This document shows, piece by piece, positions 8,965 to 14,849 of a DNA stretch of 23,824 nucleotides (within the stretch, counting starts at the first letter, position 1; each line of letters opens with the position of its first letter). This DNA comes from an uncultured Eubacteriales bacterium (GTDB lineage Bacteria; Bacillota; Clostridia; Peptostreptococcales; Anaerovoracaceae): assembly GCA_900540145.1 (NCBI GenBank), contig UQEW01000031.1, positions 1-23,824 of the forward strand. Direction: 5' to 3'. Below the pieces are notes generated by a model that saw only the letters and a program-made list of their open reading frames with translations, ran no database searches and was not told where the DNA came from. The position numbers were made by a program, and so were the translations under genes.

Positions 8965-10341
8965 CTACAAAAAAAGTTCAGGAGCTTCATCAGCTATAAC
9001 GGGAAGCATGTCTTTTAATGCCTCCTCCAAAGTCAACAGGCCGAACTCCACATCAGCCCTGCTCATGGCAGTAGACATACAAAACATACCCCGCTCAGCA
9101 TCAAAAACTCCTCGTACAAGCAGATCCAGATAAAGTATCTTATTTAATTCTTCATGGGCAGCTGCCACATCTCTGTAATTCTTAACGTCCTTGTTGGTGA
9201 AAAGGATATTATATATAGATCCGACTCCGCTGATTCGCATGTCAAGCCCCAGCCTGCCGAAAATCGCCTTTACACCTTCTTTGAAAAAAGTCCCCAGACT
9301 ATTGACATAGTCCACTGCTGAAGCATCGTAAGCTTCCATAGCAGCCAAACCTGCAGCCATAGTAACAGCATTGCCGTTAAAAGTCCCGGAATGATACATT
9401 TTCTTTTGCCTTGGATCGTACATATCCATAATTTCCCGCTTACCGCCGAAAGCCCCCACAGGCGTACCTCCGCCTATGATTTTGCCAAGCGTAGTAATGT
9501 CAGGAGTGATACCATAGAATTTTTGTGCTCCCCCGGTGGAAAGCCTTCCGGTTACCACTTCATCAAAAATCAAAACTATATTGTATTCTTCAGTTATTTC
9601 CCTTAAGAAACGCAGATATTCCATATCCGGCGTAATCTGTCCGGCAGAACCCATTACAGGTTCTATTATCATACACGCCACATCTTGATGATTTTCTTCT
9701 ATCACCTTTTCAGTGCGCTGTATATCGTTGAAAGGAGTTACTATAACATCCTTAAGAGCGTTGGCCGAAACTCCTCTGCTTTCAGGAATGACTTTTATCT
9801 GATCCAACGTTCCTGCTTTTTTAATGTTAGGGTCTACACTGGCTTCAAACACATCTGTAGTGCCATGGTATCCGCCTTCAGTCTTGATTATCTTGGCCTT
9901 TCCTGTATATGCTCTTGCTATTCTGAGAGCATGCATGTTGGCCTCCGTACCTGAATTGGTGAATCTCACCAAATCCATGCTTGGAAACCGCTCTGTAAGC
10001 AGTCTGGCTAGCTCTATCTGCTTTTCAAAAGGCGCCGTATACGCGCTGCCCAATGCTATCTGCTCTCTTACTGCTTCAACAGTTCCCGGATGAGCATGGC
10101 CATGAATGAGCGACGTATAGTTGTTTTGAAAATCCAACAACTTAAAGCCATCCACATCATACATGTAAGCGCCTTCCCCCTTCTCTATGAAATTTGGAAA
10201 AGGCATGAAAAAGGTGGCCGTTCTTGTATCTCCTCCCGGAAGATATTTGCAAGCCATCTTGTGTAATCTCAGCGAGTTGGGTCTCGCTTCAGCGTATTTA
10301 TCCTTTACTTCGTTAAAGTAATTTTGTGCCAGAACTTTCAT
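8965..10341 (-). CDS. Class III PLP aminotransferase, glutamate-1-semialdehyde aminomutase-like
   Basis: A 458-residue fold-type I PLP enzyme. Visible landmarks are TNSGTEANMHALRIA (around residues 128-142, PLP phosphate region), EGGYHGTTD, IFDEVVTGR (D260 contacts the pyridine nitrogen) and LGKIIGGGTPVGAFGG with K287 as the Schiff-base lysine. The LGKIIGGG block matches HemL, which converts glutamate-1-semialdehyde to 5-aminolevulinate, but the TNSGTEAN segment also fits beta-amino-acid aminotransferases of the same class. No tetrapyrrole genes are nearby, and the next gene is an NhaC-type transporter, which argues for an amino acid catabolic or exchange role. The ATG at 10339-10341 follows AAAGG. 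A hemL label would be unsafe. Confidence 0.88.
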   Translation of the reverse strand: MKVLAQNYFNEVKDKYAEARPNSLRLHKMACKYLPGGDTRTATFFMPFPNFIEKGEGAYMYDVDGFKLLDFQNNYTSLIHGHAHPGTVEAVREQIALGSAYTAPFEKQIELARLLTERFPSMDLVRFTNSGTEANMHALRIARAYTGKAKIIKTEGGYHGTTDVFEASVDPNIKKAGTLDQIKVIPESRGVSANALKDVIVTPFNDIQRTEKVIEENHQDVACMIIEPVMGSAGQITPDMEYLRFLREITEEYNIVLIFDEVVTGRLSTGGAQKFYGITPDITTLGKIIGGGTPVGAFGGKREIMDMYDPRQKKMYHSGTFNGNAVTMAAGLAAMEAYDASAVDYVNSLGTFFKEGVKAIFGRLGLDMRISGVGSIYNILFTNKDVKNYRDVAAAHEELNKILYLDLLVRGVFDAERGMFCMSTAMSRADVEFGLLTLEEALKDMLPVIADEAPELFL

Positions 10342-10477
10342 AAAAATAATACCTTTCGAAGCATAATATATTTTTGTTGTAAATCCTCGCTGCGGTTTAA
10401 TCGTATTTCAGCTCAGTTTTTCACCTTTTCGTCCCTTTTTTCATATATTAAACATATGAACTTTTGGAGGTGTTTTA

Positions 10478-11020
10478 ATGGCTTCAGTTTTTCTAAGTCC
10501 TTCGACTCAGGAATATAACCTATACGTTACCGGAAACAGTGAAGAGTACTACACAAACCTAATCACGGACGCGATGATACCTTATCTCAACGCCAGCGGA
10601 ATAAGCTACGGCAGAAACGACCCAAATGGTACGGTCTCTACATCTATAGCGATGTCAAATGCCGGCAATTACAATTTGCATTTGGCAATACATTCCAACG
10701 CCGCCCCTGAAAGCATGGCTGGCATGCTCAGAGGCCCTGACGTTTACTATTACAGAGACAGCACAAGAGGCAAGGCTGCAGCTGAAATATTCGCCAACAA
10801 CCTGGAAATGATTTATCCCATTCCGTCCCTGGTCACAACTGTGCCTACCACATCGCTGGTTGAACTTCGCAAAACTAAAGCGCCGGCTGTTCTGGTGGAA
10901 ATCGCCTATCACGACAACTGGGAGGACGCCAATTGGATAATTTCCAATATAGAAGTCATTGCGGAAAACTTGGCTCTTTCAGTGGCAGACTTTTTAGGCG
11001 TGCCATTTAGAAGGCCATAG
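10478..11020 (+). CDS. N-acetylmuramoyl-L-alanine amidase, Amidase_3 family
   Basis: A peptidoglycan hydrolase of 180 residues that would cleave the amide bond between muramic acid and the stem peptide. The fold markers are the N-terminal strand VFLSPSTQEYN, SEEYY in the place of the second zinc ligand, HLAIHSNA with the conserved zinc His, and VLVEIAYHDN with the catalytic Glu. The usual first zinc ligand (as in LDAGHGG) is not seen: SPSTQEYN stands there, a form I associate with clostridial members of this family. No signal peptide is visible, so it may act late, for example in mother-cell lysis or by another export route; this is inference. GGAGG precedes the ATG at good spacing. It is transcribed divergently from the aminotransferase gene. 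Confidence 0.85.
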   Translation: MASVFLSPSTQEYNLYVTGNSEEYYTNLITDAMIPYLNASGISYGRNDPNGTVSTSIAMSNAGNYNLHLAIHSNAAPESMAGMLRGPDVYYYRDSTRGKAAAEIFANNLEMIYPIPSLVTTVPTTSLVELRKTKAPAVLVEIAYHDNWEDANWIISNIEVIAENLALSVADFLGVPFRRP

Positions 11021-11038
11021 AAATAGTTTGCAGTAAAA

Positions 11039-11073
11039 GGCGGATTTATAGGATTCATCTTACAAATTCGCCT
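11039..11073 (+). other. Weak hairpin after the amidase gene
   Basis: GGCGGATTT and AAATTCGCC can form a 9-bp stem with one G-T pair and a loop of about 16 bases. No T run follows, so it is at best a weak or factor-dependent terminator. It also contains TTTATAGGA, the half-site that is repeated near 12900-13212. Confidence 0.3.
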
Positions 11074-11214
11074 CCAGCAGCATCATCAATACTCCGCTTC
11101 AGGAAATGCCCCGGATGATAAAAGAACTATATAAAAAAATGTTTTTATGTTAAAATGATAGAGCAATGATTGGAAAAGCATAATTATAATTGAAGGAAAC
11201 GTGGGAGTTGAAAA

Positions 11215-11601
11215 ATGGAAGGATTGAAGGAATTCTTTGAACGCATATTCAGGGAGGACAAGCCCGTAAAACTGATATTTTCTGCAAAGCGCCGCAAAAG
11301 TCTCAGCTATAGCAAAGTAACCGTGAGGCCGATTGCTTTAGCCGGCGAGGTAGCTTATCAGGCAGAATACATATTTGACAATAAAGTTACTCACACCAAT
11401 ATCGATGCCGCAACAGCACCGGATTTTTGCGTCAACCTTATGGAAAAGGATTTTAAGCAAGCCAACGTTTTTACTGCAGATCATGATATCCAGGTTTTGG
11501 CCGCAAAAACAGAAAAGCCTAGGATTACCACAAAATTGGCTGATTCAAATCATATCGGTCTTTCCGGTTCTCTTTCCCATAACAGAGAAAAAACTACATA
11601 A
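11215..11601 (+). pseudogene. N-terminal part of a frameshifted methyltransferase gene
   Basis: The first 128 codons of a gene whose rest lies at 11592-12383 in another frame. It opens with MEGLKEFFERIF after a GGGAG ribosome site (11203-11207) and encodes the N-terminal domain that precedes the SAM-binding domain in this family. The reading frame breaks in the A run at 11588-11593. With one more A, the frame would continue EKNYIIPDGTPCDFLIRLGV straight into the downstream open frame, while as written it ends three codons later at TAA (11599-11601). The intact product would be about 389 residues. Causes to separate are a real mutation, a sequencing error in a homopolymer, or slippage on the A run that restores the protein. 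Confidence 0.85.
11588..11593 (+). other. A6 run: site of the one-base frameshift
   Basis: Six A in GAG-AAAAAA-CTAC. A seventh A, or a -1 slip with Lys-tRNA re-pairing AAA on AAA and then reading AAC, joins the two halves of the methyltransferase gene. Homopolymers like this are common places for both sequencing deletions and transcriptional slippage. Confidence 0.85.
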
Positions 11602-11645
11602 TTCCCGATGGAACCCCTTGTGATTTTCTCATCCGCCTAGGCGTC

Positions 11646-12383
11646 ATGGACAGCAACGGCAAGGTAGTGCAAAAACATTACTCAAAGTTCCGTCAAATCA
11701 ACAGATTCCTTGAAATCATCGACGATGTTTTTCCATATCTGGCCCCGGAAAAAGCTTCTCATAAGCCTATCAAAATCATCGATTTCGGCTGCGGCAAAGC
11801 TTATCTGACCTTTGCTATCTATCATTACCTCAAGCTGATGAAAGGCCTCGATGTGGAAATAACAGGGCTGGATTTGAAAACAGATGTAATAAATTTCTGC
11901 AATAAAGTCGCCTCCGACCTGGGCTACTGCGGTCTCCGCTTTCTCCGCGGCGATATAGCAGACTATAAAAACGACCACGCTGACATGGTTGTAACTTTGC
12001 ACGCATGCGATACGGCCACCGACTATGCCCTGATAAATGCGGTGTCGTGGAACACTAAAGTCATCCTTAGCGTTCCGTGCTGTCAGCACGAGCTTTTTAA
12101 GCAGATAAAAAATGATCTTCATCAGCCTATGCTCAAACACGGCATTTTAAAGGACCGTCTTACAGAATATCTGACTGACGGTCTAAGAGGCCTCAAGCTG
12201 GAAAGCAGGGGTTATGATGTTTCAATGATTGAGTTTACAAGCCTTGAACATACCGCCAGGAACATAATGATAAAAGCCATCAAAAAATTTGATCCGGCAG
12301 GTCCGCGGGCAGCAAAGGCGCAGGCCCAGTACGACGCGCTCTGCGATTTCTATCATGTAAAGCCGACTATAGGCAAGCTGTAG
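11646..12383 (+). pseudogene. C-terminal part of SAM-dependent methyltransferase (Methyltransf_32-like)
   Basis: The catalytic half of the split gene; its open frame extends upstream to 11592. The coordinates given start at the first ATG (MDSNGKVV), but that ATG has no convincing ribosome site and starts within the conserved sequence. Motif I is IIDFGCGKAYLTFA, the binding loop for S-adenosylmethionine, followed by GLDLK as the acidic end of strand 2. LHACDTATDYAL and VPCCQHEL are the typical active-site blocks of Methyltransf_32/GSTCD-like enzymes. The substrate is unknown, possibly RNA. The gene ends at TAG 12381-12383, which is part of a small hairpin. If slippage or a sequencing error explains the break, the enzyme is intact. 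Confidence 0.8.
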
Positions 12384-12408
12384 CCCTAAGATTGCATAGT
12401 TTGGGCTA
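12381..12408 (+). other. Hairpin over the methyltransferase stop codon
   Basis: TAGCCC at 12381-12386 pairs with GGGCTA at 12403-12408, with AA/TT pairs inside. The stop codon is part of the stem. No T run follows, so it may protect the RNA 3' end rather than terminate by itself. Confidence 0.4.
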
Positions 12409-12430
12409 TAGATAAGTTGCAGAAAACATC

Positions 12431-12459
12431 TTGCGATGATTTGGAGGATGTGGTATATT
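12431..12459 (+). promoter_or_regulatory. Promoter of tRNA-Ser
   Basis: TTGCGA, a 17-base spacer, then TATATT, ending 22 bases before the mature 5' end of the tRNA. Spacing and position fit a sigma-A promoter giving a short 5' leader for RNase P to remove. Confidence 0.65.
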
Positions 12460-12481
12460 AATTAAGGTTTAAATGAATCGC

Positions 12482-12569
12482 GGAGAGATGTCAGAGTGGT
12501 CGATCGTGCGGCACTCGAAATGCCGTGTCCCTAACGGGACCCAGGGTTCGAATCCCTGTCTCTCCGCCA
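12482..12569 (+). tRNA. tRNA-Ser (anticodon CGA)
   Basis: The 7-bp acceptor stem GGAGAGA (12482-12488) pairs with TCTCTCC (12559-12565), followed by discriminator G and an encoded CCA. The anticodon stem CGGCA/TGCCG encloses loop CTCGAAA, giving anticodon CGA, which reads UCG. The long variable arm GTCCC-TAAC-GGGAC is typical of serine tRNA. The T arm is CAGGG-TTCGAAT-CCCTG. It is a single gene with its own promoter and terminator. It stands at the junction between conserved chromosomal genes and the accessory defence region, as tRNA genes used as integration sites often do. Confidence 0.96.
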
Positions 12570-12581
12570 AAAATGGAACAG

Positions 12582-12622
12582 GCGCTGTCTCAAAATTAAT
12601 GATCAGAGACAGCCCTTTTTAT
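12582..12622 (+). terminator. Rho-independent terminator of tRNA-Ser
   Basis: GCTGTCTC (12584-12591) pairs with GAGACAGC (12606-12613) around a 14-base loop, then CC and a T run at 12616-12620. It sits 15 bases after the CCA end. Confidence 0.85.
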
Positions 12623-12815
12623 TTATGAACGCACTGAATTGCACGCGAATAAGGTATAAAGTGGCGTGCGAATAACGCTGTAATCACAACATAGAGATAT
12701 AGAATGGTACGTGATTTAACAATAAAGTATCCGTGCAAAGCTGTTCAAAGTTATCATTATAAATAAATCTATAAATTCTTAACACCTTATCTTATTCATG
12801 TATATTTGCATAAGC

Positions 12816-12845
12816 TTGAATAAACATGAATAATCATGAGTAAAA
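12816..12845 (+). repeat. Three imperfect 10-base tandem repeats
   Basis: TTGAATAAAC, ATGAATAATC and ATGAGTAAAA follow one another directly. They are AT-rich and iteron-like, but no replication gene is near and low-complexity chance is possible. Confidence 0.4.
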
Positions 12846-12895
12846 TTAAATAAGTTTGAAGCGCAGACTCCACGAATTTCTGAAATTTTTGTTAT

Positions 12896-12918
12896 TTTAT
12901 AGGAGTGGTTCCTATAAA
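12896..12918. repeat. 23-bp palindrome, copy 1
   Basis: TTTATAGGA and TCCTATAAA form a perfect 9-bp inverted repeat around GTGGT. The same design recurs 266 bases further on, and single half-sites (TTTATAGG) occur at 12938 and 13204. It could be a repeated extragenic element, the end of a small non-autonomous mobile element, or an operator. Confidence 0.8.
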
Positions 12919-13161
12919 TACGTCCAAATAAAGAAGATTTATAGGGATAATGATAGCAAGGGCTTCAAAAGCAGACACATCGTCAAGCATTGCTACTGAC
13001 ATGATTAGACCAAATTCAGCATATTCTGACATAATAATTTTAGAATCGACAATCCCACGACTAGAAAAAGTCTCCTGGCAGCTTAAATGTTTATGCATTT
13101 AACAAAATAAAGTCTTTACTCCCTTTGCAAAATTCCCATAAAACTGTAAAAAAGCAATGAA

Positions 13162-13184
13162 TTTATAGGGGGTACTCCTATAAA
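13162..13184. repeat. 23-bp palindrome, copy 2
   Basis: TTTATAGGG and TCCTATAAA flank GGTAC: the same arms and the same 5-base centre length as the copy at 12896, with one change in an arm. A further half-site, TTTATAGGA, follows at 13204-13212. Confidence 0.8.
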
Positions 13185-13568
13185 ACAGAAGGAAAAAGGC
13201 GTTTTTATAGGAACCTCCCCCCGGCAGGGCCGATAAAAGACAATAGTTGAGAACCGAGCAGCCTGTCATGGCAAATTGAAGGCAAGAATTAATGGCAAGC
13301 GGCACTCATCTAATCAAAGGAAAACATCGCTTTCAGTCTTATATTTGGCCACACCACAAAAGAAGGCGGTTTTTAAATACTACGCTATTTTCACCTTTTC
13401 CCATTTCATTTATATAGAGCGTATGTTTTTTGTTTACATCCTCAATGCATTTTGCTGTTACTTGTCTCATAATTATGTTTCTCGATAAATAGTATCTTGC
13501 AGATTTCGGCGGAATCCCACTGATGACCTTTTACTCTAAAATAAAACAAATAAATTAAAACCGTTTTT

Positions 13569-13625
13569 CCGGTTGTTCTGCGGTGTGCCAGTTGCTCTAT
13601 GTCACACTAGTTGCTCTACACAGTT
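13569..13625 (+). mobile_element. Three 19-bp tandem units resembling an IS21-family end
   Basis: Three consecutive 19-base units share the core C(C/T)(A/G)GTTG(C/T)TCT: 13569-13587, 13588-13606 and 13607-13625. The GTGTGCCAGTTGCTCTA wording and repeated TGCTC are like the multiple terminal repeats of IS21-type elements. Just upstream an open frame ends in LMTFYSKIKQIN (stop near 13555), which may be the tail of a lost gene. No transposase gene remains. The assignment rests on recalled pattern and needs a database comparison. Confidence 0.4.
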
Positions 13626-13637
13626 CGACAAAAATCG

Positions 13638-13666
13638 TTGATTTTCTACATGTTTTACTGCATAAT
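13638..13666 (+). promoter_or_regulatory. Candidate promoter of the defence operon
   Basis: TTGATT, a 17-base spacer, then CATAAT. It is the best plus-strand promoter match upstream of the GIY-YIG gene and lies just after the IS21-like repeats. A transcript would run through the broken small gene at 13769 before reaching the first intact start at 14005, giving a leader of about 330 bases. Confidence 0.5.
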
Positions 13667-13768
13667 TATATTAGTCTTTTAATATATGTTACGAAGTAAA
13701 CGATCCGCGACGTTAAGGCATATATAAAGCCCGACGTTGCGACTAAATATCAATTGGTGATTCGAATA

Positions 13769-13978
13769 ATGGATGAAAAGAGATTGGCAGCATTCGAAAA
13801 AATGTTAAAATCTATCCTTTCGCAGTATGACTCCACTGTAGAAAAGATGGTGAAGCTTAAAGCCGATGACAAAGAGAAAACCGTTACCTAACGTAAGCTT
13901 TCCGCCAACAAGCTGTAACTTCAGGCGATGCTGACTTATTGCAAAGCGTATGGGTTGGTGGAGGATTACAAATTATAA
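13769..13978 (+). pseudogene. Small gene with two in-frame TAA codons
   Basis: A 69-codon frame beginning MDEKRLAAFEKMLKSILSQY, then STVEKMVKLKADDKEKTVT. TAA interrupts it at 13889-13891 and again at 13916-13918, yet the frame goes on as RKLSANKL and LQAMLTYCKAYGLVEDYKL to a third TAA at 13976-13978. The continuing charged, helical sequence shows the codons are nonsense changes (for example TAT and CAA to TAA) in a once-longer protein. I recall similar small helical proteins in clostridial mobile elements but cannot name the family. It lies directly upstream of the GIY-YIG gene. A 40-residue product may still be made. Confidence 0.6.
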
Positions 13979-14004
13979 AATTTGCTGTACATTGGAACGT
14001 AATT

Positions 14005-14835
14005 ATGGCTATCAGTAAAAAACTCGAAACAATTTATCATAACGGGCAGCCTGACGGTATCCGTTCCATCCGTCGGAATCTTTCTACCATGACGACTTAT
14101 GTTATTCCCCGCCCGCTGCTTTCAGAAGCAAAAAACATTTCCGGTATACACCGTCCGGGGATCTATTACTTGATTTATGAAAATGATACCAATAAAATCG
14201 CTCAGCTTTATATCGGGCAAACACGCAACGGCATTGCGCGTCTAGATGACCACAACCGTTCCAAAGATTTTTGGAATAAGGCGATTATGTTCCTCGCCGA
14301 AAACAAAACCTTTACGTTGGATATGATCAGCGGTCTCGAAAAATTTGCGATCATAAAAGCGCAGGAATCCAAACGTTATAAAGTCGAAAATACTGTGATT
14401 CCAAAATATGAGATCGATGAATACGACCTTGCCGCAGTTGAAGAAATCTACGATGAGATTCAGTTCATCATGGCAACACAAGGTTATAAGCTAGACGATG
14501 CAAAAGCTGCGTTAAGCGAAGCTGAAAGTTTACACACCACTCGCAACGGTATCGCCGCTTTCGGCGTCTATGACGGCGAAAAGTTTGAAGTGCTGGAAGG
14601 CTCGCAGATCCATATGGAAAAACCCGCGCATCTGCAAAAGTATAACCGCCAGCGGGAAGAATTGCTGTCAAAACAATCCATCGTAAAAACCGAAGGTAAA
14701 TATATTTTGGAAATCACACTGGAATTCAACACGCCGAGCGGCGCCAGCGATTTTGTTCTCGGCGGTTCCACAAACGGCTGGACCGAGTGGAAAAATAAAG
14801 ATGGGAAAACATTGGATGAATTGTACAGGAAATAG
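14005..14835 (+). CDS. GIY-YIG nuclease-domain protein with C-terminal DUF4357
   Basis: A 276-residue protein of the type found in restriction and defence loci. The N-terminal GIY-YIG fold has GIYYLIYEN (about 52-60) and LYIGQTRNG (about 68-76), an Arg in IARLDDHNRS, and a candidate catalytic Glu in GLEKFAII (E112). The C-terminal 55 residues match the DUF4357 pattern (TPSGASDFVLGGSTNGW, then WKNKDGKTL). The start is chosen at ATG 14005 (MAISKK), with a weak GGA eight bases upstream; an upstream TTG at 13939 overlaps the broken gene and is less likely. The stop TAG overlaps the ribosome site of hsdR, so the two are translationally close. Its role beside a type I system is not established: DNA cleavage, modification sensing or regulation are all possible. 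Confidence 0.85.
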   Translation: MAISKKLETIYHNGQPDGIRSIRRNLSTMTTYVIPRPLLSEAKNISGIHRPGIYYLIYENDTNKIAQLYIGQTRNGIARLDDHNRSKDFWNKAIMFLAENKTFTLDMISGLEKFAIIKAQESKRYKVENTVIPKYEIDEYDLAAVEEIYDEIQFIMATQGYKLDDAKAALSEAESLHTTRNGIAAFGVYDGEKFEVLEGSQIHMEKPAHLQKYNRQREELLSKQSIVKTEGKYILEITLEFNTPSGASDFVLGGSTNGWTEWKNKDGKTLDELYRK

Positions 14836-14849
14836 GAGGTTTGGGCTTT

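Larger units (their letters stand above)
12622..13560. other. Gene-poor AT-rich region, no supported gene
   Basis: About 940 bases without a convincing gene. The longest open frames (minus 12892-13098 and 13099-13305, plus 13276-13488) are about 70 codons, lack ribosome sites and read through the palindromes below, so I do not call them. The stretch contains three imperfect 10-base repeats (12816-12845), two 23-bp palindromes and further half-sites, and an inverted repeat TTATTCATG/CATGAATAA (12791-12832). The content and position suggest decayed mobile or intergenic repeat DNA. Confidence 0.6.

Noticed and set aside
12816..12845. Iterons or a replication origin
   Set aside because: The 10-base repeats are imperfect and AT-rich, and there is no replication initiator or partition gene near.
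12892..13305. Two minus-strand frames of 68 codons each
   Set aside because: They read straight through the palindromic repeats, have no ribosome site, and look like chance frames in repeat DNA.
13276..13488. 70-codon plus-strand frame before the IS21-like repeats
   Set aside because: There is no ribosome site, composition is hydrophobic and Phe/Tyr-rich as expected from AT-rich noncoding DNA, and no motif is visible.
12800..13640. CRISPR array
   Set aside because: The palindromes are 266 bases apart and the 19-base units are directly adjacent with no spacers, so neither fits repeat-spacer spacing, and no cas gene is present.
13889..13918. TAA read as an amino acid (recoded genetic code)
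   Set aside because: All intact genes nearby use TAA as a real stop (pyc, hsdR, hsdS), so the two TAA codons are best read as nonsense mutations.
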